A stretch of 64,000 nucleotides of DNA from Hygrocybe punicea (taxonomy: Eukaryota > Basidiomycota > Agaricomycetes > Agaricales > Hygrophoraceae), in contig OY744465.1 in the NCBI GenBank assembly GCA_963556145.1, positions 1,922,001 through 1,986,000 of the forward strand. Reading direction: 5' to 3'. The translations under genes and the position numbers were made by a program. Each line of letters begins with the position of its first letter. Position 1 is the stretch's first letter. Under the pieces are notes generated by a model. The model searched no databases and had not been told where the DNA came from. It was given only the letters and a program-made list of their open reading frames with translations. Below are positions 11,398 through 22,098 of the stretch, one piece after another.

Positions 11398-11828
11398 TGT
11401 AGTAGTTGTGCCTGGTCAGTCACGTGATCAAGTTCCCACAGTTTGACCTAGTTAGTAGCCTTCCAGATGTAGTAGTCAGTCCATCCTTCCTATCCAGTCG
11501 ACCTTTCTCTCGAGTCCTGCGTGAGCCCCTGGAGTGGTACCTCGGTACCACTCCAATGTGGTGATGAGAGTGTTTTTTGACCCATGCCTCTCTTTTTTTT
11601 CTCTCAGCTTCCCACTCCTCACAATTTTCTTGTGAGATGACTCTTTTCGGCCTCACCAGCCTGGTTGCCGTGCAACCCCAATTTTTGTTCACTCCTGGCT
11701 ATTCAGACATGCATGTCACCCCCCAACGCTCTCGTCAGTCCAACAGGCCCCGCATCGCCCCCTGTTGACTCAAAAACCTGGCCGCAACCCCCTTTGAACA
11801 CACAAGCCCCAGGCGACGTCACCATTTT

Positions 11829-12854
11829 TTGACCCCCTGTTTTTTTTCGTGTAACCAGGCTCCACCTGCGTTCACCCAAACCCCCACACTCACACTGGAT
11901 GACCCAGCGTTCCGGTTCTGCCCAAACAAACCCCCATTGCCATCCAAGTTAAGTGCCCCGGGTCCTGCCATGTCACCACCATCAGACCCATGTTTTTTTG
12001 CGCACCCCAACCCCACATGGACCCATTCGACTCCCCACACACTTGTTCCACTGGCCAGGACCCCCTGTTCCCCTTCATTGCACCAAATGAGCCCCCACCG
12101 TCATTTTCAGATACCCTGGCCACACTCCATGTCACCACCACGTCGACATTCCATGACCCCGTTTCCCGTGCATCCCCATCCCAACCCACGCTCATCCAAC
12201 CCCCAGCACCCACGTTCCACATGCCAGAGCCCCCCGTTGTGCTCTGTTACCCCAAACGAGACCGCCCTGCCCGTCTTGGTGACCCAACAACCCTGCCACG
12301 TCACCTCAACATCGCAACCCCGTTTCTCACCATCCTGGCCCCACACACACCCGTTACATCCCTCACACCCACGCTTGACATTGAGGAACCCCATCCACCC
12401 CATGCTGCCTCAAACGAGCCCCACCGCCATCTTGGGTGGACCAGCGCCACATCCCCATTGCATCATCAAGCTCACAGCCTACCTGTTTACCACTCCAGTG
12501 CACCCTGCATCCCACCAACACCCTGAACGAGCCATTCCCACCACGTCCGGAACCCAAACACCGTCTCGTGTCACCCCACAACCCCGGCAACCCCACCCCA
12601 CTCGCACATGTTCATTAGAACCCCCAGCCTCATTCCCTGGCCCTCGTGACCCCTCGCAACCATTTCCCAGAGCCCACACGAAGAGATCCCTCGATGCCAG
12701 CGCCAGCTCTAGCGCCCAAGTAGTGAATGGCACGGGTATGGGCAACCCGTGCGGGTTTGTACCCATACCCGCACGGGTTTGGGTACGGGTAGGGTTTCTC
12801 CTACCACCCAGCTTCAAAACAAGTCCTGGAACAGCCCAATCGGTCAAGAATTGA
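11829..12854 (+). other. Proline-rich open frame in element C
   Basis: An open frame of 341 codons made of about 160-base imperfect repeats, rich in Pro, Thr, Ser and His. Element D holds related frames at 49773-50624. It runs into the nested MITE E5 at 12721, so the last part is not original. No gag-like or zinc-knuckle motif is visible. Whether it is translated cannot be told. Confidence 0.3.
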
Positions 12855-13038
12855 CTGTGATATTGTAAAAACAATGCTCCTTGATTGTTTTAACAATATC
12901 TCAGTCAATTCTTGACCGTTTGGGCCGTTCCCGGACTCAAAATGACGGGTAAACCCGCCGGGTTTGAACCCACGGGTCCATCGGGTGTGGGTACGGGTAC
13001 AGCCGTTTGTACCCGTGGGTTACTCGTGCCATTCACTA
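12721..13038. mobile_element. Foldback hAT-like MITE E5
   Basis: Ends TAGTGAATGGCACGGGTA and its complement are flanked by a perfect 8-base duplication cgcccaag (12713-12720 and 13039-13046). Subterminal CGGGTA/TACCCG repeats are dense. The centre (about 12838-12930) is a palindrome around CGGTCAAGAATTGACTG. It is inserted in element C. Confidence 0.9.
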
Positions 13039-13289
13039 CGCCCAAGTACATAGCTTTCCCCTCTATTTCCTTCTCTGTTTCCTGTCCCCGGTTCCTTTCC
13101 TCTCTGTTTCCTTCCTCTCTATTTCCTTTCCCTCAGTTTCTTTTCCCTCGTTTCCTCTGTCTCTGTCTCTGTTTCCCCCACAATTCAGTTTCATTATTTT
13201 TTCTATGCCCTTGATCTGTCACCTGGATACCAGACGCTACCCAACCAAGTTACCCAATGAGTCACCAGAACCAAACAAGCACCGACCGG

Positions 13290-13445
13290 GAACTGCAAAC
13301 CGAGAACCTGCAATACGAGAACTGAGAACCTGCAATATGAGAACCGAGAACCCGTGATACAAGAACCGAGAACTTGCGATACGAGAACCAAGAACCTGCA
13401 ATACGAGAACCAAGAACCTGCGATACAAGAACCAAGAACCTGCGT
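13290..13445. repeat. Minisatellite, unit about 22 bases
   Basis: About seven imperfect tandem copies built on GAACCGAGAACCTGCAATAC. A related GAGAAC/GAGCACTGA array occurs at 39010-39180. Confidence 0.75.
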
Positions 13446-14517
13446 TATGATTATGGATCAGTTTGGTCATCTACCACCACCATTTTTCAATGGACGATAT
13501 GGTCCTGCTCCATGAGATGGAGGACTGGGAGTCGTGACTGAGGAGTTTTGGAGAGTTGAGAGAGAGTCTAGTTTGGTCATCTGCCACCACCAATCTTCAA
13601 TGGACGATAGGGTCCCGCTCCATGTGATGGAGGACTGGGAGTTGTGACTGGAGAGTTTTTTTCTTGGTCAGCTTTGTTTTGCTTTTTGTTTTCTTTTAGT
13701 AGCGGTATGGTGACGAGGACGTCACCATGAGGAGGAGGGGCACTTGCAGTAGTTGCCTGGTCAGTCACGTGATCAGGTTCCCATAGTTTGACCTAGTTAG
13801 TAGCCTTTCAGATGTAGTAGTCAGTCCATCCATCCTATCCAGTTGACCTTTCTCTTGAGTCCTGCGTGAGCCCCTGGAGTGGTACCAAGGTACCACTCCA
13901 CCATACTAGTTCCAGCATGGCACTGGGTACTGGTACCAGTGAGGGCACCAGCATCAGCACCAGTGCTGCAGCAACAGTGCCAGTACCAGTGGGGGACAAG
14001 TGCAATACTAACACCAGCACCAGCATCGGCACCAGTCCCTGTGCTAGGGTCAGTCCCAGCACCAACATTAGCATGACACCACCAATGCCCACACCAGTGC
14101 ACACCAGCAACAGCGACAGCACCCCAGCAGGACCAGCAATACTACTAGTGCCACCATGCCCCAAAGTATTTTTTTTCTTGTCAAATATTATCTATTTTTT
14201 TCATAGGTAACTCAAGTCCTGATAAGGACAGTCATGACCAACAACCAACAGCAACGACCACAACAATGAAGGTGACAACGATGATGATGAAGGCAATGAC
14301 TATGATGGTGGCAGTGGCAAAGTACGAGGGTGAGAAAGCTGGAATGGTGGAGTGCCCACTAACCAGCCCAGGTACGTCCCAACCCACCTCCCTGGTCACT
14401 CAACAAGGATGAGGAAGTGGAAGCATTTAGGAATGTGGTAAGGAACAACAAACACCACAAGGATGACAGGGAAAGAAGGGGAATGTGGACAAGAAGTCCC
14501 CTCCTCTGCCACCTCCA

Positions 14518-14571
14518 CCTCATGATCATGCACAGACGGCATCAATTGACGTGCAGACATCTTTTGTGAGG
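14518..14571. repeat. Tripartite palindrome (TCAATTGA core)
   Basis: Core TCAATTGA at 14542-14549, right arm TTTGTGAGG, left arm degenerate (CCTCATGAT). Confidence 0.6.
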
Positions 14572-14639
14572 TATCCAGCAAGGAAATGGCAAGGAAGGAC
14601 AACAACAACCACAATGAATGTGGGTGGGAAGTCCCTGCC

Positions 14640-14693
14640 CCTCGCAAACACATACAGACCATGTCAATTGATGTGCAGATGTTGTTTGCAAGG
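14640..14693. repeat. Tripartite palindrome (TCAATTGA core)
   Basis: CCTCGCAAA, core TCAATTGA at 14664-14671, TTTGCAAGG. Confidence 0.7.
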
Positions 14694-14867
14694 TAGCTGG
14701 CATATAACCTGAGGCAGAACGGGAACAGTGTGTGGCTAGTACAGGTGTGGTGTCCCGGTTTGGGACCTGGGGGGTTAGTGGGATCCATAGGGATAGGCAT
14801 GAAATCCTTAATATCACCCAGAAACCCCGCTCATACTAATTATTCGTGTCCTTGTTTGTTATTTGTT

Positions 14868-15758
14868 CATTGCAGAGTTTGGTCCATCACAATAGATGGT
14901 TCCAAGTATCTAATGCTCAATGACCCACACAAGCAAGGTTTCTGCCAATGAAGTTGACATTTCACAAGTGCTATGTTGACTCGTGATTGGGTCAATATTT
15001 TTAAATGAAGACTGGAATGAGCATGCCCATCCCCTCTCCAGATTTTTATTCTCCAATTATGCATGGTCATGCTACCAGTCATTGATGTGATTTCTGGTGG
15101 AGCACCAGATTACATCCACCTACCTCAATGGGAGACGCTTCAGTTAAATGACACCAGCGATAGTGACTACTGGCCAAGCATTGTGAACCTTGTCTCACAG
15201 CCCATGCCTTGTATCAAGTGCTTCACACTGGAGCAAAACAAAATCAACTTCCATGCTTTTCCAAGTGCCCCTAATCTCGAGGAGCCCAATGTCCTATATT
15301 GCTGATCTCCATTTATTGGATAAAATAATGGCTTTCTGAATCTGAAAATACTACATATCATATATCCTTCCAAATATCCACTCAGTTTTGTTGAGCTTGA
15401 CAACTTTTCCCTGCATACCCTCAAGACGTTGATCATTGGAGGAAATGTTGATGTCAACAGACACCTTACAGGCACATTCCCTGCCCTGTCGATGCTGGAG
15501 TTCACCAAACGAGTGCCAGATGGTGTTTCTTACATGTCAGCTCCAGGACTTCGACATTTGGTACTTCACCAGGCTGACTTGTTTTGTTTCATCTATCCAT
15601 TACCATTTGAACCCCAACATGTCAAATCACAACTACAGAATAGAGGACTGCTAGAGAATTTGGCAAGAACATTTCCAATGGTGGAAGTATTGGAAGTGCA
15701 TGAGAATCTGAAGGGTCTTATTTTGGAGATGTTATTTGGTAAATATTTCCAGGGCTAA
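14868..15758 (+). pseudogene. F-box/leucine-rich-repeat-like gene, broken
   Basis: Broken plus-strand frames read as the leucine-rich part of the large basidiomycete F-box family. Typical phrases are a WSITIDGSKYLMLNDP-like start, then ALSMLEFTKRVPDG, MSAPGLRHLVLHQADLF and LENLARTFPMVEVLEV. Such proteins are substrate receptors of SCF ubiquitin ligases. In-frame stops occur near 14950, 15000 and 15303, and the F-box itself is not recognisable. It lies between the low-complexity cassette and the pogo element. Assignment is by style of sequence only, so another LRR protein is possible. Confidence 0.5.
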
Positions 15759-15810
15759 AGAAATTGTGGGTTATTATGCAATGTGGTGGGGAGAACATAG
15801 ATTTGATGTA

Positions 15811-16005
15811 CAGTCAAACCCCATACCTCCTGGTGGACAGGCCAGGGTATGGGTTATGAAGGGTTATGGGATTGGAGAGGTATGCTAAAAATAGATTTGA
15901 AAAATTGCAACAAGGGTGAGTCGAACATGTCAGGCGCAGTTGTTGAAAACACACATGACTAATTCTTGCTCAATTTGGAAATATGGACTTAGCAGGATTT
16001 TGATA
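15811..16005. repeat. Extra pogo-like terminal fragment
   Basis: Starts TA-CAGTCAAACCCCATACC and contains ATGGGTTATG words and GAGAGG..GCTAAAAAT, as in the left end of the pogo element at 16006. A truncated second copy or a duplicated end lies head to tail with it. Confidence 0.6.
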
Positions 16006-18543
16006 CAGTCGGACCTGTCATAACCCATACCCTTCAGTAGACAGCCCAGGCTATGGGTTATGACAGGTTATGGGTTTCGAGAGGAGTGCTAAAAATGGGC
16101 TTGCAAATTTGTAAAATATCAGGGCTATGGGTTCCTATATGTTTCTAATAATTTCTAGGAGGAATCAGTTATATGAGTGTCCCCCATACTCTGTGTCTCA
16201 TCAAGGTGAAGTTGCCTAGTGAATGACCCCAACAGAGCATCAAGTTTGTGTGCAATAGGGTCGTTCGAGTCTTCAATGCACCTGCCAATAGTCGATACTG
16301 CCTTGAGGACCTCACGACGAGTCAGACAAGGTTCAATAGCAATGTCACCATCAACATTGTCTCCACCATTTTCATCAATATTTTCATGTGCCTCGATTGT
16401 GTCCATGACAGATTGATAAATTTCTTGATCCAATGTTTCTGTCAAGACGTGAGTTTGCCCTCTGGATTGAGAAGAGTATTGATATCCATTCAATTCTTTG
16501 TCTGCAGTGCCCCCATAGCAACCAAATCATCAAGCGCAATTTGAACTTGCTGCTCTGCTTCGACAATCGGATCCATTTGTGAGGATGTGCTGTGGACCAG
16601 AGAAGAAATGGGGATGGAAGGTTGGGTAGTGTGAGATGAAGTCAAATTCAGGTCAGGTAAGATTCCTGCCTTGTGCCAGCAGTTCTGAATGGTTGTAGTG
16701 TCGACATTGTTCCAAGCATGATCTGCCATTTGCATCACTTGCAGCTGATTAATGTTGTAAATATCAGGAGGTGTTATTCCTTCATTGTATTGATTGATGG
16801 CTCATTGGATAAATCTTGCATGGTAGTGGGCTTTGAAGCATCGGATAATGCACTGGTCCATTGGCTGGACATGCCCAGTAAGATTCGGCTCGAAGTTTTC
16901 AACTCGGATGCTCTTGAGATTGGGAGGAACAATGTGTCCAGAAAAGTTATCCTGAAGAAGAATTATGTTTTGTCCCTGTGCTTGAAGTTCATGATCCCAT
17001 TCCTCAATCCAATCTTGATAGAGATGTGCAGTCATCCAAGCCTTTGCATTATTTCGGTAGTAAAACCCAAGTTGCACACCTGACTTCTTGTTAAATGCTT
17101 GAGGCCATGCCGCTTTCCCAATGACAAAAGGTTGGAGTTTCTCTGATCCATCAGCATTTGACATGAAGGTGTATGTTAATCTGACTTTCTTTCCTTTGAC
17201 CCCTGATTGCTTGTGATCTGATAAGCCTCTGTCTGGTGCCATACTATGCACATTCTAGAGTTAGCCAAGAAGTTGGAATCCAAGGTATAGGTGTGTACCC
17301 ATAAAATAGACCCATTTCATCCATGTTAAAGGTGTCTTGTAGCTTGTACCCATACTTTTCAATCAGCTCCTGAATTCGTTTTCTCTCCTTTTCCATGGTT
17401 TCTGCCCTTGCTGATGCTGCCTCCCCATGCTGCTTCATCTCCTTCAAACCATTCCTGTCCTTGAAGCACTGGAGCCAGCTGTTGCTCAGTTTCAGCTGGT
17501 CCTCCTCAGGGATTCCAACCAAGGTTGCAAAGACATTCCATTTCTGGCAAAGGACCTCACTGGTCAGCAAAATTCCATCACCCATCGCTTTTGAAACCCA
17601 TAAGTACATCATCTCCATGACCTCCGGATGTTCAGTCTGTTGAACTTGCTTTGCCATCTGGTCATGTTTTTGGCATGCTTTTTCCCACTGTTCGCATGTT
17701 TTTGCTTCCTCTTTGACCCATATTGACACCAACAGCTGTTTAAGCTTGAGGTTTGGGTATTTGGGGGCAAAATGCCAAGCAGTTGCTGATTGATTTCAGC
17801 CATTCTTGTTGTGCCAATTGAGGATTTCTATTTGCTGTTCCAAGGTAGAGTTTTCTTTTCTTGTGAAAACAGGAGCTCAAGGGCTTCTGGCTGATTTGAT
17901 TTCTTTTTAGGTGCTTTGGTTTTCTGTTCATACTCTCAACCTGTTCAATAGAAGTCAGTGACATGCCCTTCTCTGACAAGAAACATAAAATGTACATGTC
18001 CATTTCTTTTCTGCTACCTTTGCTAAATTGCCTGCCCACTCTCAGAGCTTCTTGATGATAGTCTTCCCTTTTTCATCCAGCTTTTCAATCCCTTGGTCAT
18101 AGTCAGAAGCTGACTCCAAGGTATTGAGAACCCATTGCTTGTCAATGGTATTTGCTTCATTGTCCACCCAGTGCTCATCTCCTTCTGAGCTAGCTTTGTA
18201 TTCAGCTCATCCTTCTGAGCCTTGATTGTTTTTGTAAATTTAGAGAGGCCTTTTTTAAGAATATCAAGAGGCTTTGGGGTCATAGGATGTAAGAATTTTA
18301 AAGTGAAAAAGTTTTTTTTGCTGGCAAACTGGCTAATTAGGTGGCAGGAACTAATTACTTGACTGGAACTAGTCTTATATATTCTTATACCTATTGGTTT
18401 TGCCAGCAGAGGGCTTATGAGTTATTACAGACCTATGGGTTATGCTATGCATTTCCCTACCTACCAAGTTGGTGGATAGGCCAAGTTATGGGATATAACA
18501 GGTTATGGGTTATCAGAGGTATGGGTTATGACAGGTCTGACGA
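16006..18543 (-). mobile_element. pogo-type (Tc1/mariner superfamily) DNA transposon
   Basis: The left end CAGTCGGACCTGTCATAACC and the right end (complement of TCGTCAGACCTGTCATAACC) are inverted repeats flanked by TA (16004-16005 and 18544-18545). TA duplication is the hallmark of Tc1/mariner elements. Further ATGGGTTATGACAGG repeats lie just inside both ends. The body carries a decayed transposase on the minus strand. Confidence 0.85.
16155..18283 (-). pseudogene. pogo/Tigger-like transposase with CENP-B-type DNA-binding region (decayed)
   Basis: Read on the minus strand, a HTH region (LEQQIEILNWHNKNG, then APKYPNLKLKQ) in shifted frames precedes a CENP-B-like HTH with WVKEEAKTCEQWEKA. The DDE_1 catalytic core follows: NMDEMGLFYG (first Asp), LLQDNFSGH (second) and QPMDQCIIRCFKAHYHA (third). 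A 54-base intron (GTACAC...GTGCATAG, about 17237-17290) separates FYG from MAPDRG. A TGA at 16802-16804 follows RFIQ, where relatives have Arg. Past it the frame continues through TIQNCWHKAGILPDL. N-terminal frames are shifted around 17740-18060. It would cut and paste the element at TA sites, but it is not functional as written. Confidence 0.85.
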
Positions 18544-19162
18544 TAGCCATCTTTTGATAGCTATCATCCCACTATCCCCCAGCATCCCCTGCCATCCCTA
18601 GGCAAATGCATGGATATGGCGGATCAGTGCAGATCACAGATACGGATCGCCTCGGATACGGGTCCGGATCAAGATTTCCCAATCCGTGCACCCATGTATC
18701 CGTAACCGGTCCCTATTTGGGTAGTGTCACGGTACCCGCATCACACATCAACATCACCAACTACAACCACAACCTCAGCCACAGCGACAACAACAATGAG
18801 AATGGCAACAACAACAATGGACAACAATGGGACATGGGGAGAAGGGCAGCGGGAGGGTGGTGCACCCACCCCCCGTTGCAGTAGGTAAGTGTTTTTTTGT
18901 TTTTTTTCTTAGCTGCTAATTACACAAACGATGACAACAGCAATACCAACACAAACACTACACACCCGACGAGGACAACAGGCGGCGAGGATGAGGGTGA
19001 CGACGGCAGCCACCACCACCACGACAACAACAACAACAGCCCTCCAAATAGAACGATGACGACAACCACAACAACATCAACAACGACCACCACCACCACC
19101 ACAGCGACCATGACCACGATCACTAGCACGACCACAACCACAACCACAACCACAACCACAAC

Positions 19163-19363
19163 TAGTGTTGCCTAAAACCGGTCGACCAGGAAAAGCTGAT
19201 CCCAGTCCTGAACTTTTGATGCACAACCAGGGGTTTCCTAGGTTCTTATTTTGTAGCCCTGGTCCACGGCTACAAAATAAGAACCTAGGAAACCCCTGGT
19301 TGTGCATCAAAAGTTCAGGACTGGGATCAGCTTTTCCTGGTTGACCAGTTTTAGGCAACACTA
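19163..19363. mobile_element. Perfect foldback MITE E8
   Basis: 201 bases, almost a perfect palindrome from end to end. Ends TAGTGTTGCCTAAAAC and complement. The flanking accacaac repeat on both sides is compatible with an 8-base duplication but also with the surrounding array. It is nested in E7. Confidence 0.85.
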
Positions 19364-19443
19364 ACCACAACCACAACCACAACCACAACCGCGACTGCAA
19401 CTGCAACTGTGACGAAGGCCACCACCATCCCACCACCAACGTA

Positions 19444-19496
19444 CCTCGCGGATGTGCACCACCCCGTCAATTGACATCGGCGCTGCAACCACAAGG
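19444..19496. repeat. Tripartite palindrome (TCAATTGA core), copy in E7
   Basis: Left arm CCTCGCGGA, core TCAATTGA at 19467-19474, degenerate right arm ending AAGG. Confidence 0.6.
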
Positions 19497-19603
19497 TAAC
19501 CGGGAGGATGGTGGTGTGCCCACCACCTGGTTGCGGCCAACCCACACCCCGCATCGCGTTCGCGTTCAGACCGGGACAACAGGGAGCCCAAATACCTCAG
19601 TTA

Positions 19604-19656
19604 CCTCGCGCGAGCACGCCGCAACATCAAATAATGTTGGCGCGGCAAACGCGAGG
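19604..19656. repeat. Tripartite palindrome with degenerate core
   Basis: CCTCGCGCG, core CATCAAATAATG, then AACGCGAGG. Same overall length as the other copies. Confidence 0.5.
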
Positions 19657-19762
19657 TATACCTGCTGTATCATATCCATATCTGTGGCTCGGGTACGGAT
19701 ATTGATGGATACAGATACAGATACCAAATTCGGCACCCACGGATGATCCATGCAGTTGCCTA

Positions 19763-20105
19763 CCCACCCCCATCCCCTCACTCCCCTCACTCCCATCCCC
19801 TCCCCATCCTTGTCCCCCTGCCCACTCCCCATCCCATCCTTTCCCCCCCTCCCCCCCTTCCCCATCCCATCCTTGTCCCCCTCCCCCTGTCTCCATTTTA
19901 TTTTCCTCCCACACCCCCATCCTCCTACCCCTGCCCATTCCCCATCCATATCCTCCCATCCCCATCCCTCCTCCCCATCTCCCATCCTCCCATCCCCATT
20001 CCTCCCCATCCTCATCCCCCTCCACCGCCCTCTCCCCTCCCCACCCTCCTTCCTCTCCTCCTCCATTTTCCTCCACACTCCTAATCCCCATCCTGACTCT
20101 AAATT
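19763..20105. repeat. CCCATCC/CTCCCC low-complexity tract
   Basis: A strongly C-biased strand of CCCATCCTC-type repeats. No gene is seen. The long frames on either strand are compositional. Confidence 0.75.
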
Positions 20106-20117
20106 AGAGTCCACTGG

Positions 20118-20232
20118 CAGGTACTTACTTATCCTATCTTAGTCATCTTATCATGTCTTATCATGTCTTAGTTGTCATAATGGTCTTACTTATGTGAGAC
20201 TAAGACAATTAAGATGAGTAAGTAGAATCCCT
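20118..20232. repeat. Small foldback repeat
   Basis: GTACTTACTTATCCTATCTTAG is mirrored by CTAAGAC..TTAAGATGAGTAAGTAG around an AT-rich centre. Probably a MITE. Ends are only approximate. Confidence 0.45.
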
Positions 20233-20454
20233 GTTTTACTGATGTAGAGAGATTTTGTATGACATGACTAACATTGAGTGAAGTGAAACAATGAGATGCC
20301 AACACATTAGTCTAATAGTCAACCTCACACTTCATTGGCATGTGAGAAACCACCTGGAGCACCACTTGTGATGACATCAAAAGTAACCTCAGCAGGGGGG
20401 ATTCTAGATAGCTGGAATTCTCTGAGGAGATTTTTGTCCTCAGTGCAAGCACAT

Positions 20455-20621
20455 TGGAGAGGTACTGAGGTACCTCTCTGGGGGCTCATGCAGGACTCAA
20501 GAGGAAGTCTGGATGGGATGACTGGATAGGATGGATGGATCTCTCTACTACATTGGGAAGGCTACTGACTAGGTCAACCATGGGAACCCAGTCACATGAC
20601 TGGCCAGGTCCCACCACTCTA
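20455..20621 (-). repeat. Solo LTR (A/C/D family) inside the Hsp70 pseudogene
   Basis: 167 bases, complementary in orientation to the LTRs of C and D. Flanks acat (20451-20454) and acgt (20622-20625) suggest a 4-base target duplication. It splits the Hsp70 frame between NVRV.. and ACTEDKNLL. Confidence 0.8.
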
Positions 20622-20888
20622 ACGTTCACTGTCGTATACCTGGATATGGACGCCAGGCTGTTATCTGAGTACATTGAGAATGTTTCAGGCTTCTTCATTG
20701 GAATTGTGGTGTTGTGCTTGATGAGGGCTGTCATGACACCCCCAGCTGTTTCAATTCTATATTTGTCAACATCAGATATGCGGTCAAGATGGTGAGTACA
20801 ATGAATAACATACCCAAGAGACAAATGGAGCAATATCCAGTCTTTTCCAATGTGTCACCCGACAAAATAGTGGCCTGAACTGCCACAG

Positions 20889-21048
20889 TTGAAAAGTTCC
20901 TTCACGCTCCAAGATAGACAAGGGTGACATCCACAAGATCGTATTACTTGGTGGCTCCAATCATATTCACCATATCTTCAAGCTGGTCTCCCACTTCTTT
21001 GAGCCAAACAAGAGTATCAATCCTGATGAAGCCATCGCATACAGTGGC
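20889..21048 (+). other. Inverted segment within the Hsp70 pseudogene
   Basis: This stretch reads Hsp70 on the plus strand ([39 protein letters not shown]). The flanking parts (FCSTLEP on the right, [10 protein letters not shown] on the left) read on the minus strand. The order is exactly as expected if about 160 bases were flipped in place. Confidence 0.8.
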
Positions 21049-21698
21049 TCAAGAGTGCTACAGAAAATATCTTGACAGAGCTCTTCAAAGCGGGCACAAG
21101 TTAGGAAAGTGTAGAAGTCAATACCCTCATACAGAGAGTTGATTTCAATGCACATCTCAGCAGCAGAGGAAAGGGTGCACTTAACATGTTCACAGATGAT
21201 GAGGGTTGGTTGACAAATCTAGTTGAGAATAGGGATAATCAATAAGTGGTGATAAAGCTCAGCAGATCTGGGCATACCTTGTTTTTCTGTTGAACTCCTG
21301 GACAAAGTGGTTGATGAGATGATTATCAAAGTCTTCACCTCCAAAGTGGGTGTCACCAGGTGTTTCCTTCACCTCGAAGATGCCCTCTTCAATAGTCAAA
21401 AGGGACACATTGAAAATGCCTCCACCATGGTTGAAGATAAGAATGTTCCATTTTCCGGCTACCATTTTGTCGAGACTGTAAGCGATGGTGGCAGCAGTTG
21501 GTTCATTGATGATACAGAGAACATTTATGCCAGATATAGTTCCAGCGTCCTTGCTTGCTTGCCACTGCGAGTCATTAAAGTAGGCAGGTACCATAACGAC
21601 TGCATTATTGCAAGTAGCACCAATGTAGCCCTCAGCCATCTCCTTCATTTCCAAGAGAACCATTGAGGATATTTCTGAGCACTTGTCACTAAGCCAGG

Positions 21699-21912
21699 GA
21701 TCCACCTAAAGTCCATGTGGACTTTTGGTGGACTCTAGGTGGACTGCATCTGGACTATTAGTGGACTTTAGGTGGACTTTAGGTGGACTTAATGTGGACT
21801 CACAGCCAAATTGACAATTTTCTATCCACCTTCAGTCCACCTAAAGTCCATGTGGAGTCCACCTAAAGTCCAGTCCACATGGTGGACTCCATGGGACTTT
21901 AGGTGGAGGATC
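21699..21912. repeat. Inverted-repeat element with GTGGACTTTAGG arrays
   Basis: The ends GATCCACCTAAAGTCC and GGACTTTAGGTGGAGGATC are inverted repeats, and the body repeats TTTAGGTGGAC in both orientations. Probably a MITE-like element. Related AGTGGAGTCCATG words continue to about 21975. Confidence 0.6.
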
Positions 21913-22011
21913 AGGACTCCCACTTATAAAATTCTGAGTGGAGTCCATGTTAAACAGAGTCCATGTGGAGTCATGGTTCTTCAAGTGCATTATGTCATCC
22001 ATACAAAAAAT

Positions 22012-22098
22012 CTACCCAGCCAGGATTGAACTCTCATCATCATCTTCAACATTATGTTATATATGGCACATACAACCACTGTGCCACAACAACTTTTC
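22012..22098 (-). other. tRNA-like promoter boxes (possible SINE head or tRNA relic)
   Basis: On the minus strand TGGCACAGTGG resembles a pol III A box and GAGTTCAATCC resembles a B box about 50 bases downstream, with a T7 run shortly after. GGCAC/GTGCC could pair as a D-stem. No complete cloverleaf can be drawn, so this is only suggestive. Confidence 0.25.

Larger units (their letters stand above)
11398..13900 (+). mobile_element. Non-autonomous LTR retrotransposon C
   Basis: The LTRs are 11398-11555 and 13745-13900 (about 157 bases), starting TGTAGTAG/TGCAGTAG and ending GGTACCACTCCA, with a palindromic GTGGTACC...GGTACCAC near the end. ccat flanks both sides (11394-11397 and 13901-13904). 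A primer-binding-like TGGTGATGAGAG starts three bases after the 5' LTR. A purine tract (ATGAGGAGGAGGGGC) precedes the 3' LTR. The inner region is built of imperfect units of about 160 bases, each with a CACGTCAC-like word, and reads as a Pro-rich frame. No pol genes are present. Its end holds a tandem duplication of about 100 bases (13458-13560 and 13570-13660) and a minisatellite. Confidence 0.85.
13901..14720 (+). other. Low-complexity cassette with intron and two tripartite palindromes
   Basis: CAGCACCAG-type sequence, then an intron-like segment (GTATTTTTTTT near 14166, CATAG near 14207), then CAACAACGAC-type sequence, a GTGGAGTGCCCAC hairpin followed by GTACGT (near 14371), and two tripartite palindromes. 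The order is the same as inside E2 and E7, so this is probably the body of another hAT-like element. I could not find its inverted ends. Confidence 0.45.
18599..19762. mobile_element. hAT-like non-autonomous element E7
   Basis: Ends TAGGCAAATGCATGGATAT and the complement of TAGGCAACTGCATGGATC. The flanks gccatccc/cccacccc agree at six of eight bases. Subterminal GGATACGG/CCGTATCC words match E2. Inside: CAACAACAATGG low-complexity DNA, hairpin GGGTGGTGCACCCACC (near 18855-18871), a donor GTAAGT (18885-18890) and T-rich intron, long ACC/ACA repeats, a second hairpin (19505-19530) and two tripartite palindromes. The MITE E8 sits in its ACCACAACC array. No transposase. Confidence 0.75.
20340..21705 (-). 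pseudogene. Hsp70 (cytosolic type) gene fragment, broken and rearranged
   Basis: The minus strand reads Hsp70 from the nucleotide-binding domain ([47 protein letters not shown]) through [14 protein letters not shown] and [17 protein letters not shown] to [13 protein letters not shown]. Past a solo LTR it continues into the substrate-binding domain (KNLLREFQLSRIPPAEVTFDV). The N-terminal phosphate loop is missing. An intron is retained near 20760-20815 (GTATGT...ATATAG) just before IETAGG, so this was a DNA-level copy, not a retrocopy. The segment from VEK to NPDEAIAY lies on the opposite strand (20889-21048). There are several stops. It is a dead fragment of a chaperone gene. Confidence 0.85.

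Noticed and set aside
13290..13445. CRISPR-like array
   Set aside because: The repeats are directly adjacent and imperfect, without unique spacers, in a eukaryotic context; it is a minisatellite.
18897..19175. Poly-Thr open frame and its poly-Val complement
   Set aside because: Pure consequence of ACC/ACA repeats; open in several frames on both strands.
19566..20114. Long Gly/Glu-rich minus frame and Pro/Ser-rich plus frames
   Set aside because: Produced by the CCCATCC tract; no codon structure or domain.
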